From: Streptomyces cathayae
GTDB taxonomy: Bacteria; Actinomycetota; Actinomycetes; Streptomycetales; Streptomycetaceae
Direction: 5' to 3'
Assembly (NCBI RefSeq): GCF_029760955.1
Contig: NZ_CP121682.1
Coordinates: 2,480,001 to 2,544,000 of the forward strand
Length of the DNA stretch: 64,000 nt
The notes beneath the pieces were generated by a model. The model was not told the origin of the DNA and did not search any database. It saw only the letters and a list, made by a program, of their open reading frames with translations. This document shows positions 46,988-55,304 of this stretch, in pieces (the first letter of the stretch is position 1; each line of letters starts with the position of its first letter). A program made the translations under genes and the position numbers.

Positions 46988-47796
46988 GCCCCTACGGATT
47001 TCAGGGCGGCGGCCCCGGGCCCGCCGTCACGGTCTTCGACCCGACGACGCTGCCGTCCGACGACAACGTCGACGCCTACACCTTCTGCGTGGAGCTCCGG
47101 GGGAGCCGGTGGTTCCTGCAGAAGGGGAAGATGATCGCCTACTACGGCACGATCGAGTTCAACGGCATCGGGCACGGCCGACTCGACCGGCTTGTCCGTA
47201 CGTCGTTCCATTCGCCACTGCACGCGAGCGACTGGGTCGTGGCGGAGGGCTCGGGCAAGATGCTCCTCGCCGACCGGGCCTTCGATGTGAATTCGTACGA
47301 TCTCGAGGACGGCAATCTGACCATTCGCTCGGGCAACTTGCTCGCTTTTCAGCCAAGTCTGTCGCTGAAGCAGTCGATCGTGCCGGGTTTCCTGACCCTC
47401 ATCGGAACCGGAAAGTTCGTGGCCGCGTCGAACGGTCCGGTGGTGTTCATGGAACCCCCGCTCCGGGTGGACCCGCAGGCGCTGGTGGGGTGGGCCGACT
47501 GCCCCTCCCCGTGCCACCACTACGACCATGGCTACATGACCGGTGTCCTGGGCGGTCTACGTGCGATGACGGGCTTCGGCGGGGCTTCCGGCGAGGAGCA
47601 CCAGTTCGAGTTCGTGGGGGCGGGCACCGTGCTGCTGCAGTCCTCCGAGAGCCTGATGGCGGAGCAGGCCACGGGGGCCGTTCCGCAGGCGCCGGGGGTC
47701 CCCGGCGGCGGGGCTTCCGGAGCGCCCGGGCAGGCCGCGGGGGCACCGCGCCTTCCCGGACAGCTGGGAGACCTCCAGCGTCGCTTCGGGCTGTGA
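46984..47796 (+). CDS. AIM24-family protein (3 of 3)
   Basis: 270 aa, longest and most diverged. FCVELRGSRWFLQKGKMIAY, YGTIEFNGIGHG and GFGGASGEEHQFEFVGAGTV ending in LLQSSESL correspond to the family; the final 50 residues are Gly/Ala/Pro-rich (GVPGGGASGAPGQAAG) and probably disordered. The CPSPCHHYDHGY insert has two Cys and three His and could bind metal (inference). GTG 46984 overlaps the previous stop. Followed by a MarR gene with its own promoter. Confidence 0.85.
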   Translation: MSPYGFQGGGPGPAVTVFDPTTLPSDDNVDAYTFCVELRGSRWFLQKGKMIAYYGTIEFNGIGHGRLDRLVRTSFHSPLHASDWVVAEGSGKMLLADRAFDVNSYDLEDGNLTIRSGNLLAFQPSLSLKQSIVPGFLTLIGTGKFVAASNGPVVFMEPPLRVDPQALVGWADCPSPCHHYDHGYMTGVLGGLRAMTGFGGASGEEHQFEFVGAGTVLLQSSESLMAEQATGAVPQAPGVPGGGASGAPGQAAGAPRLPGQLGDLQRRFGL

Positions 47797-47883
47797 GCGG
47801 TAGTCTGCGGAGTGTGACGTCGAACGCGTGCACGCCGCCACTGTCACGGAAACCATCACTAGTTCGCCTTTCAACTTTTTAGG

Positions 47884-47895
47884 TAGACTTCATTC
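47884..47895 (+). promoter_or_regulatory. Leaderless promoter of absC
   Basis: TAGACT (47884-47889), 6 bases, ATG 47896. The AT-rich stretch just upstream (TTCAACTTTTTAGG) is unusual for this genome and could hold an operator. Confidence 0.55.
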
Positions 47896-48372
47896 ATGGA
47901 GACCGAGACGGCCACACGCTGGCTGACCAATGCGGAGCAGTGCGCCTGGCGTACCCACCTGGAGGTCAACAGGCTGTTGACGTACCAGCTCGAGAAGGAC
48001 CTGCAGCCCTTCGGCCTGACAATGAACGACTACGAGATCCTGGTGAACCTGTCCGAGTCGGACGACCGCCGGATGCGGATGAGCGACCTCGCCTCCGCCA
48101 CCATGCAGTCCAAGAGCCGGCTCTCGCACCAGGTCACCCGGATGGAGAACGCGGGCCTGGTCCGGCGGGAGCACTGCGAGTCCGACCGGCGCGGCCTCTT
48201 CGCCGTCCTCACCGACCACGGCATGGAGACCATGCAGAAGGTCTCGCCCCATCACGTGGCGTCGGTGCGACGGCACTTCATCGACCTGCTCTCCCCCGAG
48301 AACCTCGGTGAGCTGGAGAAGGCCCTCAAGCCCATCGCGGAGCACCTGCGCGGCCAGCGCGGGCGCCTCTGA
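47896..48372 (+). CDS. absC: MarR-family regulator, AbsC-like
   Basis: 158 aa. Winged helix-turn-helix: THLEVNRLLTYQLEKDLQPF, LTMNDYEILVNLSESDDRRM, DLASATMQSKSRLSHQVTRM (recognition helix) and RREHCESDRRGLFAVLTDHG (wing). Position (after AIM24 paralogues, before this two-component system, in the gene order leading to meaB, mce, scy and filP) and length match AbsC of S. coelicolor, which links zinc status to antibiotic production. That assignment rests on remembered synteny. The mRNA is probably leaderless. His/Cys residues in the C-terminal half (HHVASVRRHF) might take part in metal sensing. Confidence 0.8.
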   Translation: METETATRWLTNAEQCAWRTHLEVNRLLTYQLEKDLQPFGLTMNDYEILVNLSESDDRRMRMSDLASATMQSKSRLSHQVTRMENAGLVRREHCESDRRGLFAVLTDHGMETMQKVSPHHVASVRRHFIDLLSPENLGELEKALKPIAEHLRGQRGRL

Positions 48373-48413
48373 CCCACCGGTCCCCCTCCCGCGAGCGGGA
48401 CCACCGGTTCACC

Positions 48414-49961
48414 TCAGGCGAGCGGCAGGCGGAGTTCGAACAGGGCTCCGCCTGCCGGCGCCGCACCGGCCGTGAGCGTCCCGCCGTGCCGTGCGGCGAC
48501 GTCCCGCGCGATGGCGAGGCCCAGGCCGGCCCCGCCGTCGTCGCGGCTGCGGGCGTCGTCCAGCCGCACGAACCGCTGGAAGATCCGCTCCCGGTCGGCC
48601 TCGGGCACCCCGTCGCCGTCGTCGGCCACGCCGAGCACCGCCCAGTCGCCCTCGCGCCGCACGGTCACCGAGACCGTCTCGCGGGCGTGCCGGCGGCCGT
48701 TGTCCAGCAGGTTGCCGAGCACCCGGCCCAGCTGCCCCCGCGACCCGGCCACCTCCGCCGTCTCCGCGTCCACCGTCACACCCGTCCGTCCCGCCGCTTC
48801 CTCGCGGGCCAGCGCGGCCAGGTCCACCCTGCCCTCGACGGGCCGCTCCCCCGCGTCCAGCCGGGCGAGCAGCAGCAGGTCGGCGGCGAGGTGCTGGAGC
48901 CGCACGGTGTCCTGGACGGCGCCGTCCAGGTCCAGCAGCTCGGGGTGGGCGGCAGCCACCTCCAGCTGGGTGCGCAGGGAGGCGATCGGGCTGCGCAGTT
49001 CGTGCGAGGCGTCGGCGACGAAGCTCCGCTGCCGCTCCACGGACGTCTCCAGGGCGGCGAGGGTCTCGTTGGTGGTGCGGGCGAGCCGCGCGACCTCGTC
49101 GTGGGTCGCCGGTTCCGGGACGCGGCGCGTGAGGTCCTCGGACGCGGTGATCGCGGCCATCTCCTCACGGATCGCGGCGACCGGACGCAGGGCACGCCCG
49201 GTGAGCACCCAGGTCATGCCGGCGACGAGCGCCGCCAGCAGCGGAAAACCGATCAGCATCACGGTCAGCGCGGTCCGTACGGCACTGTGCTCGGCGGCCA
49301 GCGGAGCACCGGCGTAGACGGTGAGCAGGCCCCGCTCGTGGGTCCGCACGTCGACGGCCGCGAAGCGGTAGTCGGCGGTGTCGTCGCCGATCGTCGCGGC
49401 GCCGCTGCCGTAGGTGGCCTGCCGACTGGTCTCGCCGGGGGCGAGGGAGGGGGCGTCGTCGTCGGCGTCCTGCGACTCCTCCGCCTTGTCCGAGTCGCCG
49501 GCGCCCTCCGTTTCGTCCGCCTCGTCCTCGTCTTCCTCGTCCTCGTCCTCGCCGTCCTCGCCGTCGTCGTCATCGTCGTCGTCCTCACGGGTCGAGGGCG
49601 AGGGTGCGACCGAGACGGAGGGGGAGGGTGAGGGCGACGGTCTGGGTGTCACCTCGTCGGTGGCCGTGCCGTTGATCCACCGCAGGCCCGCGGCGGCCTT
49701 GACCAGGTTCCCGTCCTCGTCGAGGATCTGCACCGGTCCGGCCTCGCCGTCCAGCCCCGACAGCTCCTCGTACGGGGTCCGCGCGGCGAGCTCGGAGGCG
49801 ACCGACCGCGCCTTGCGCTCCGCCTCGGTGCCCGCCTCGGCGGTCAGGTTGGAGCGCAGCGCCTGCAGGACCGCGGTGCCGGTCATGACCAGCGCGACCA
49901 CGACCACGAGCGTGGCACCGAGCGTGGCCCGGGAACGGACCGAGCCGAACAGCCGCCTCAT
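48414..49961 (-). CDS. Sensor histidine kinase with acidic extracytoplasmic segment
   Basis: 515 aa. Membrane segment 1 at about 14-36, extracytoplasmic domain about 37-230, membrane segment 2 (AVRTALTVMLIGFPLLAALV), HAMP (TGRALRPVAAIREEMAAITA), dimerisation/phosphoacceptor SFVADASHELRSPIASLRTQ, and ATPase boxes NLLDNGRRHA, DDGDGVPEADRERIFQRF and GAGLGLAIARD. Residues about 126-169 of the sensor region are almost all Asp/Glu, with runs such as EDDDDDDDGEDGEDEDEEDE. Such a segment could bind cations or basic peptides (inference). It overlaps its response regulator by ATGA. The divergent PepSY protein is also Asp-rich, suggesting a common ligand. Confidence 0.9.
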   Translation of the reverse strand: MRRLFGSVRSRATLGATLVVVVALVMTGTAVLQALRSNLTAEAGTEAERKARSVASELAARTPYEELSGLDGEAGPVQILDEDGNLVKAAAGLRWINGTATDEVTPRPSPSPSPSVSVAPSPSTREDDDDDDDGEDGEDEDEEDEDEADETEGAGDSDKAEESQDADDDAPSLAPGETSRQATYGSGAATIGDDTADYRFAAVDVRTHERGLLTVYAGAPLAAEHSAVRTALTVMLIGFPLLAALVAGMTWVLTGRALRPVAAIREEMAAITASEDLTRRVPEPATHDEVARLARTTNETLAALETSVERQRSFVADASHELRSPIASLRTQLEVAAAHPELLDLDGAVQDTVRLQHLAADLLLLARLDAGERPVEGRVDLAALAREEAAGRTGVTVDAETAEVAGSRGQLGRVLGNLLDNGRRHARETVSVTVRREGDWAVLGVADDGDGVPEADRERIFQRFVRLDDARSRDDGGAGLGLAIARDVAARHGGTLTAGAAPAGGALFELRLPLA

Positions 49962-50686
49962 GGCGCCGTCTCCAGCCGGTAACCGGCGCCGCGCACCGTC
50001 CGGATCAGCGTGGCGCGGAGCTTGCGGCGCAGGGCGCTGATGTAGACCTCGACGATGTTCGGGTCGCCCTCGTAGGCGAAGTCCCAGACGTGCTCCAGGA
50101 TCTCCGCCTTGGAGACCACCTCACCGGCCCGCAGCACCAGCTGCTCCAGCACGGAGAACTCCTTGGCGGTGAGCGTCACCTCGTCCTCGCCGAGGAAGAC
50201 CCGGCGAGCCGCGGTGTCCACCTTGAGATCCCCGTGCACATGCACCGGGGAGGCCCCGGCGCCCTGGCCCCGGCGGCGCAGCAACGCCTTCACCCGGGCG
50301 ACGAGGACGACGTAGGAGAACGGCTTGGTGAGGTAGTCGTCGGCGCCGGTGTCCAGCCCCTCGGCCTCGTCGTACTCACCGTCCTTGGCGGTGAGCATCA
50401 GGATCGGCACCTCGTGGCCGGCGGCGCGCAGGGCGGCGCAGACGCGGTAGCCGTTGAGGCCCGGCAGCATGATGTCGAGGATCACGAGGTCGTAGGTGCC
50501 CTCGGTGGCCCGGTGCAGGCCCTCCCGGCCGTCGTGGACGACGTCCACGGCGTACCCCTCGGCGGTCAGACCCTTGGCGAGGGACAGGGCCAGGCGTTTT
50601 TCGTCCTCGACTATCAAGATCCTGAAGGTGCGGCGCGCAGCGCCTCCTGCAGGGTGGTGGTGAGTGACAGGTGGGTGCATGCGCAC
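49958..50686 (-). CDS. OmpR-family response regulator
   Basis: 242 aa from GTG 50686, or 240 from ATG 50680. Receiver: ILIVEDEKRLALSLAKGLTA, LVILDIMLPGLNGYRV (phospho-Asp), Thr in MLTAKDG and Lys in YLTKPFSY. The C-terminal winged helix (about 145-240) includes FSVLEQLVLRAGEVVSKAEI and YISALRRKLRATLIRTVRGA. Homologues usually begin at about RILIVEDE; here 20 extra residues (HPPVTHHHPAGGAARRTF) precede it and no internal start exists, so the 5' end may have been altered by the tnpB insertion whose end lies about 20 bases upstream. Expected to regulate the pepSY gene via TCAGG direct repeats. Confidence 0.88.
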   Translation of the reverse strand: MRMHPPVTHHHPAGGAARRTFRILIVEDEKRLALSLAKGLTAEGYAVDVVHDGREGLHRATEGTYDLVILDIMLPGLNGYRVCAALRAAGHEVPILMLTAKDGEYDEAEGLDTGADDYLTKPFSYVVLVARVKALLRRRGQGAGASPVHVHGDLKVDTAARRVFLGEDEVTLTAKEFSVLEQLVLRAGEVVSKAEILEHVWDFAYEGDPNIVEVYISALRRKLRATLIRTVRGAGYRLETAP

Positions 50687-50712
50687 AAGGGTCGCAGAGC
50701 GAACGTCAACTA

Positions 50713-50732
50713 CCCGGGACTGAAGTCCCGGG
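50713..50732 (-). repeat. Right-end hairpin of the second tnpB element
   Basis: CCCGGGAC (50713-50720), loop TGAA, GTCCCGGG (50725-50732). On the minus strand the loop is TTCA, as in the first element's hairpin, and the hairpin lies about 78 bases after the tnpB stop, followed by TAGTTGAC. Probably part of the guide-RNA region. Confidence 0.6.
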
Positions 50733-50809
50733 CTTGCTGCTCGGTTCCGTCGATGGCTTCGACGGAACCGGCCGCGTCCAGCTCTTCCCCCTGTGCGTGT
50801 CGCGGTGCG

Positions 50810-51988
50810 TCAGGCGATGAGGGGGAGAGCGGGGGCCTGTGACTCGGCCCCGCGAACCCACACGTACCAGCCACGGTGGCTGATGTTGTGGGACGCGTTG
50901 TGGTCTGCGTGCTCAGCGAAGCCGCACGACCCGCAGGTGAACACGGCCTGGGAGGGCCGGTTGGCTCTGGCGATGTGATGACAGCGGGAGCATTCCTGGC
51001 TGGTGTGGGCCGGGTCGACGTGGACCACCGGCACCCCGGCGCGTCTCGCCTTGTAGGCGATGAACGAGCCGAGCTGGTGGAACGACCAGGAGTGCAGCGT
51101 GACGCGCTGGGGCTTCCTCAGCCGTGCCCGCTCACGGATACCGCCCAGGTCCTCCAGGGCGATGCCGCGACCGGTGCGTTGAGCCTCCGCCACGATCTGT
51201 TTGCTGATCTTGTGGTTGATGTCGCGGGCCCGTCTGGCTTCCCTGCCCGCGTGTTTCCTCGCCCGCCGCTTCGCCGACTTCGTGCCCTTCTTCTGCAGCT
51301 TGGCCCGCAGGGCCCGGTCGGCCGCGCGGCGGCGGTTGAGGTGCCGGCCACTGTGCCGGATTCCGGTGGAGGTGGTGGCGATGTTGACGATCCCCAGATC
51401 CACCCCGACGAACCCGGCCGGATGCGTGTCCGGTTCGGCCTCGGCGATGTCGCAGGTCACCAGCAGGAACCACTGTCCGTCCCGGCACAGCAGATCGGAC
51501 TCGCCCCGCCGGTGTGCGGCCACCACCGTCAGCTGACCGGCCTGGCCGGTGAACGCCACCTTCTTCATCCGCCCGGACGTCGTCCAGATCGACACCGTCT
51601 GGTCCTCGTGCTGCCAGGACAGCATCCGGTCGTCGTACGGCTGCGCCGCCCGCTGACGGAAGGCGACGGGCTTGCCCGAGGCCCTCTCGTACCGCTTCGA
51701 ACCCGGCCTGCCGTGGTGGCCCGCCCGGAGGTTGGCGCGCAGCGTGGCGTACGCGTCGCAGGCCTTCTTGATCGCATGCTGGGCGGCCTGCGCCCCGAGT
51801 CCCCACCGTGTCTTGATCTGCTGGTAGGTGTGCTTGCGCAGGGCCAGCGGTTTCATCGCCTTCTCGGCGAAGGCGACCCCGGCCGCCCAGGAGGCTGCCT
51901 CATTGCAGGCGCGCAGGGTCGCCTCCAGCGCCGCCGCCTGCTCGGGCGTCGGCAGGAGTTTGACCCGCACGACCAGCTTCACGATCAC
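50810..51988 (-). CDS. tnpB: TnpB, RNA-guided RuvC-type nuclease (second element)
   Basis: 392 aa, quite different in sequence from the first TnpB. N-terminal MIVKLVVRVKLLPTPEQAAA and the WED/REC-like region are followed by the RuvC triad: Asp197 in FVGVDLGIVNIATT, Glu279 in GIALEDLGGIRERA and Asp362 in EHADHNASHNI. The zinc ribbon is intact: CSRC and CGSC pairs around 333-354. A Lys/Arg-rich bridge (KKGTKSAKRRARKHAGREAR) precedes the second RuvC segment. All expected catalytic residues are present. There is no accompanying transposase, so mobility would need help in trans. Confidence 0.9.
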   Translation of the reverse strand: MIVKLVVRVKLLPTPEQAAALEATLRACNEAASWAAGVAFAEKAMKPLALRKHTYQQIKTRWGLGAQAAQHAIKKACDAYATLRANLRAGHHGRPGSKRYERASGKPVAFRQRAAQPYDDRMLSWQHEDQTVSIWTTSGRMKKVAFTGQAGQLTVVAAHRRGESDLLCRDGQWFLLVTCDIAEAEPDTHPAGFVGVDLGIVNIATTSTGIRHSGRHLNRRRAADRALRAKLQKKGTKSAKRRARKHAGREARRARDINHKISKQIVAEAQRTGRGIALEDLGGIRERARLRKPQRVTLHSWSFHQLGSFIAYKARRAGVPVVHVDPAHTSQECSRCHHIARANRPSQAVFTCGSCGFAEHADHNASHNISHRGWYVWVRGAESQAPALPLIA

Positions 51989-52158
51989 CGAGCGTAGACA
52001 CCCGCACGACGCCGCACCACGCGTTCCCCACCGGCCACCCCATCGAGTGAAACCGTCACTCCTGGGGCCTACCCGCCCTGCCCTGTGAGCGAGACCCGGA
52101 CACTGTGTAGCCGGACGGCCACAGCGGCAGCGCGGCGCTGCACGAGGATGAGGTTCCT

Positions 52159-52178
52159 CCCGGGGCTGAAACCCCGGG
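52159..52178 (-). repeat. Orphan IS605 right-end-like hairpin
   Basis: CCCGGGG (52159-52165), 6-base loop, CCCCGGG (52172-52178). Minus-strand reading gives GGAAC-stem-TTTCAG-stem-AGGAAC, close to the right-end hairpins at 3793 and 50713, but here it lies upstream of the nearby tnpB, not downstream. Confidence 0.5.
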
Positions 52179-52207
52179 GTTCCTCACAAGAACCCGCTGA
52201 AGATCAC

Positions 52208-52234
52208 TTCAGGTCGTTTCAGGTTCTCCTCAGG
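52208..52234 (+). promoter_or_regulatory. TCAGG direct repeats, candidate OmpR-type operator of pepSY
   Basis: TCAGG at 52209-52213, 52219-52223 and 52230-52234, spaced 10 and 11 bases (one helical turn), 55-80 bases upstream of the pepSY ATG. OmpR-family regulators bind such direct repeats. Confidence 0.55.
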
Positions 52235-52288
52235 ATCGATCAGCGAGATTGAAGACGTCGAAAACGAAGCGACCGGGGAGGAACCACC

Positions 52289-52981
52289 ATGAAGCGCAAC
52301 ATCGTGATCGCCGTCGTCACCGCCGCGGCACTGATCGGGGGAGGCACCGCGACGGCCATCGCGATCTCGGGGGACGACGAAACGCCGACGACGACGCACC
52401 CGGTGGAGGCGCTGGGCTCGGACGACGACCGCGACGACCGGCGTGACGACGACGGTGACGACCGGAACGACCTCGATGACGACGACGCTCTGGCGCTCGC
52501 CGCGAAGGTGAACGCGGCCGACGCCGTCGCCGCCGCCCTGGAGCACCGGCCGGGCACCGCGGTCTCCGTCGAGATGGACGATGACGACGGCGACGACGGC
52601 CGGAACCACCGCTCCAAGGCGGCCTGGGAGGTCGACATCCTCGGCAAGGGCGACACCCGGTACAGCGTGTGGATCGACCCGAACACCGGCAAGGTGCTGG
52701 GTTCGGAGGTCGACAACGACGATGACGACGACGCCGGCGAGGTGCGGGCGGCGCTGAAGGGCACGTCGGTGACGGCCGGGCAGGCCGCGCAGGCGGCCGC
52801 CGCCAAGGGCACGGTGACCTCGGTGGACCTGGACGACGACGACCGCGACGACCGGGGCTGGGAGGTCGAGACGGTCACCGCCGGCGACGACGACCGGGAA
52901 TGGCTGGTCGACCTGAACAGCGGCAAGGTCACGGCGGACGATGACGACGACCGCGGTGACGACGACCGCGACGACCGCTGA
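52289..52981 (+). CDS. Exported Asp-rich PepSY-domain protein
   Basis: 230 aa. Signal peptide or N-terminal anchor: KRNIVIAVVTAAALIGGGTA to AIAISGDD. Two PepSY-like units follow: AVAAALEHRPGTAVSVEMDD with WEVDILGKGDTRYSVWIDPN then TGKVLG, and AAQAAAAKGTVTSVDLDDDD with WEVETVTAGDDDREWLVDLN then SGKV. The linkers and C-terminus are runs of Asp with Arg (DDDRDDRRDDDGDDRND, DDDDRGDDDRDDR). Such acid-rich segments may bind Ca2+ or other cations (inference). GGGGAGG precedes ATG 52289. It is divergent from the OmpR/kinase pair and preceded by candidate OmpR sites, so it is probably a target and possibly a modulator of the kinase. Confidence 0.87.
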   Translation: MKRNIVIAVVTAAALIGGGTATAIAISGDDETPTTTHPVEALGSDDDRDDRRDDDGDDRNDLDDDDALALAAKVNAADAVAAALEHRPGTAVSVEMDDDDGDDGRNHRSKAAWEVDILGKGDTRYSVWIDPNTGKVLGSEVDNDDDDDAGEVRAALKGTSVTAGQAAQAAAAKGTVTSVDLDDDDRDDRGWEVETVTAGDDDREWLVDLNSGKVTADDDDDRGDDDRDDR

Positions 52982-52996
52982 ACGGACCGGTGAGCG

Positions 52997-53034
52997 AAGG
53001 GGCGGTGCGGGCGAAATCGCCCGCACCGCCCCTT
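52997..53034. terminator. Bidirectional terminator between pepSY and meaB
   Basis: AAGGGGCGGTGCGGGCGA (52997-53014) pairs perfectly with 53017-53034, an 18-bp stem with a minimal loop, 15 bases from each of the two convergent stops. Confidence 0.88.
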
Positions 53035-53049
53035 CCCGTCAGCTCTCCG

Positions 53050-54006
53050 TCAGCCCTCGGTCAGCCCCGCCACCAGTTCGTCCGCCGCGCGGTACGGGTC
53101 CAGCTCGCCGCCGACGATCCGGTCCGCCAGCGCGCCCAGCCGGCGGTCGCCGTGCAGGTCGCCGATGCGCTGCCGCAGGGCCGTGACGGCGATCGTCTCG
53201 ATCTCGCGGGCGGCACGGGCCCGCCGGCGCTCCGCCAGGACCCCGTGCTCCTCCATCCACGCGCGGTGCTTCTCCAGGGCCTCGACGACCTCGTCGACGC
53301 CCTCCGCGCGCGAGGCGACCGTCTTGACGATCGGCGGGCGCCAGTCACCGGGGGCCCGGGCCTCGCCCAGGCCCAGCATGTGGTTCAGGTCACGGGCGGT
53401 GGCGTCCGCGCCGTCGCGGTCGGCCTTGTTGACGACGTAGACGTCGCCGATCTCCAGGATTCCGGCCTTGGCCGCCTGGATCCCGTCGCCCATGCCGGGC
53501 GCCAGCAGCACCACCGAGGTGTCGGCCTGGGAGGCGATCTCCACCTCCGACTGGCCGACGCCGACCGTCTCCACCAGGACCACCTCGCAGCCCGCCGCGT
53601 CCAGGACGCGGATGGCCTGCGGCGCGGCCCAGGCGAGGCCGCCCAGGTGGCCGCGGGTCGCCATGGAGCGGATGTAGACGCCGGGATCGGAGGCGTGCTC
53701 CGACATCCGGACCCGGTCGCCGAGCAGCGCGCCGCCGGAGAAGGGCGAGGACGGGTCGACGGCCAGGACACCGACCCGCTTGCCCCGCTTGCGGTACGCG
53801 GTCACCAGCGCCGAGGTGGACGTCGACTTGCCGACGCCCGGTGATCCCGTCAGCCCGACCACGTACGCGTTGCCGGTCAGCGGTGCCAGGGCCGCCATGA
53901 CCTCCCGCAACTGCGGGGACGCCCCCTCCACCAAGGAGATCAGCCGGGCCACGGCCCGCGGCCTGCCGTCCCTGGCCTGGGCCACCAGAGTGGAGACGTC
54001 CTGCAT
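53050..54006 (-). CDS. meaB: MeaB-type G-protein chaperone of B12-dependent mutases
   Basis: 318 aa. GTPase that protects and reloads cobalamin in methylmalonyl-CoA or isobutyryl-CoA mutase. Motifs: VVGLTGSPGVGKSTSTSALV (P-loop), VLAVDPSSPFSGGALLGDRV, IRSMATRGHLGG, ETVGVGQSEVEIA (switch II) and VVNKAD (base-specificity). ATG 54006 has GGAG 8 bases upstream. The frame is open for another 975 bases upstream without homology, so the short start is right. The thiolase gene ends 47 bases before it on the same strand, suggesting an operon. The natural client in this window is IcmA, although a methylmalonyl-CoA mutase elsewhere is likely too. Confidence 0.92.
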   Translation of the reverse strand: MQDVSTLVAQARDGRPRAVARLISLVEGASPQLREVMAALAPLTGNAYVVGLTGSPGVGKSTSTSALVTAYRKRGKRVGVLAVDPSSPFSGGALLGDRVRMSEHASDPGVYIRSMATRGHLGGLAWAAPQAIRVLDAAGCEVVLVETVGVGQSEVEIASQADTSVVLLAPGMGDGIQAAKAGILEIGDVYVVNKADRDGADATARDLNHMLGLGEARAPGDWRPPIVKTVASRAEGVDEVVEALEKHRAWMEEHGVLAERRRARAAREIETIAVTALRQRIGDLHGDRRLGALADRIVGGELDPYRAADELVAGLTEG

Positions 54007-54053
54007 CACAGCTCCGTTCACGAGAGAGAAACCGGTCGGCCGTCCGAGCCGGG

Positions 54054-55304
54054 TCAGGCCTTGGCCACCCGCACGATCAGGGCGTCGCCCTGGCCGCCGC
54101 CGCCGCACAGCGCCGCCGCGCCGACGCCGCCGCCGCGCCGCTTCAGCTCCAGCGCCAGGTGCAGCACCAGCCGGGCGCCGGACATCCCGATCGGGTGGCC
54201 GAGGGCGATGGCACCGCCGTTGACGTTCACCTTTTCCGTGGACACCCCGAGATCCTTCATCGACTGCACGGCCACCGCGGCGAAGGCCTCGTTGATCTCG
54301 ATCAGGTCGAGGTCGGAGACCTCCAGGCCCTCCTTCTTGAGGGCGTGGGCGATCGCCTGGGAGGGCTGCGACTGGAGGGAGTTGTCGGGGCCGGCCACAT
54401 TGCCGTGGGCGCCGATCTCGGCGATCCACTCCAGGCCCAGCTCCTGCGCCTTGGCCTTGCTCATCACGACCACGGCCGCCGCACCGTCCGAGATCTGCGA
54501 GGAGGTGCCGGCGGTGATCGTGCCGTCCTTGGCGAAGGCGGGGCGCAGCTTGCCGAGCGACTCGGCGGTGGTGTCGCCGCGGATGCCCTCGTCCTGGTTG
54601 CAGAGGACCGGGTCGCCCTTGCGCTGGGGGACCTCGACGGGGGTGATCTCCGCCGCGAAGACGCCGTTCTTCTGCGCGGTGGCGGCCCGCTGGTGGGACA
54701 GGGCGGCGATCTCGTCCTGCTCGGCGCGGCCGATGCCGAGGCGCGTGTTGTGCTTCTCCGTGGACTCGCCCATGGCGACGTTCTCGAAGGAGTCGGTCAG
54801 ACCGTCGTGCGCCATGGCGTCGATCATCTGGACCGCACCGTACTTGAAGCCCTCGCGGGACTTCGGCAGCAGGTGCGGGGCGTTGGTCATGGACTCCTGG
54901 CCGCCGGCGACGACCACGTCGAACTCCCCGGCCCGGATCAGCTGGTCGGCCAGCGCGATCGCGTCGAGACCGGACAGGCACACCTTGTTGATCGTGAGCG
55001 CCGGGACGTTCATCGGGATGCCGGCCTTGACGGCGGCCTGACGTGCCGGGATCTGCCCCGCCCCGGCCTGGAGCACCTGCCCCATGATCACATACTGGAC
55101 CTGGTCGCCGCCGATCCCCGCACGGTCGAGGGCGGCCTTGATCGCGAAACCGCCGAGGTCGGCCGCGGAGAAGGACTTCAGCGAGCCGAGCAACCGGCCC
55201 ATCGGGGTCCGGGCGCCCGCGACGATGACGGACGTCGTGCCGTTTGTGCCGTTCGTGACGGAAGGCGCTGATGATGCGGTGGATTCAGAAGCTGCGGAAG
55301 TCAT
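54054..55304 (-). CDS. Acetyl-CoA C-acetyltransferase (thiolase)
   Basis: 416 aa, biosynthetic-type thiolase condensing or cleaving acetoacetyl-CoA. Active-site Cys109 in [11 protein letters not shown], the NEAFAAVAV motif, [16 protein letters not shown] with the catalytic His, and [10 protein letters not shown] with the second Cys are all present. A 23-residue Ser/Thr/Asn-rich N-terminal extension ([20 protein letters not shown]) precedes the conserved start [16 protein letters not shown] 55304 has AAGGGGAT about 9 bases upstream. Probably co-transcribed with meaB. Role likely in short-chain acyl-CoA metabolism (ethylmalonyl-CoA or butyryl-CoA supply). Confidence 0.93.
   Translation of the reverse strand: MTSAASESTASSAPSVTNGTNGTTSVIVAGARTPMGRLLGSLKSFSAADLGGFAIKAALDRAGIGGDQVQYVIMGQVLQAGAGQIPARQAAVKAGIPMNVPALTINKVCLSGLDAIALADQLIRAGEFDVVVAGGQESMTNAPHLLPKSREGFKYGAVQMIDAMAHDGLTDSFENVAMGESTEKHNTRLGIGRAEQDEIAALSHQRAATAQKNGVFAAEITPVEVPQRKGDPVLCNQDEGIRGDTTAESLGKLRPAFAKDGTITAGTSSQISDGAAAVVVMSKAKAQELGLEWIAEIGAHGNVAGPDNSLQSQPSQAIAHALKKEGLEVSDLDLIEINEAFAAVAVQSMKDLGVSTEKVNVNGGAIALGHPIGMSGARLVLHLALELKRRGGGVGAAALCGGGGQGDALIVRVAKA

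Larger units (their letters stand above)
50705..52188 (-). mobile_element. IS1341-like element (tnpB only) between regulator and pepSY
   Basis: A lone tnpB (50810-51988, minus) with a right-end hairpin past its 3' end (50713-50732) and no tnpA in either strand or frame. The left limit is uncertain: a second right-end-like hairpin at 52159-52178 may be its left end or a relic of another copy. It separates a two-component system from the divergent pepSY gene that such systems normally adjoin. Confidence 0.65.
51989..52288. other. Gene-free region between tnpB and pepSY
   Basis: 300 bases. 51989-52145 shows no gene or clear signal. 52159-52178 is a right-end-like hairpin. GGTTC/GAACC arms around CTCACAA lie at about 52179-52195. 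52208-52234 carries three TCAGG direct repeats, which fit an OmpR-type operator for the pepSY gene. GGGGAGG (52274-52280) is the pepSY ribosome site. Confidence 0.5.
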
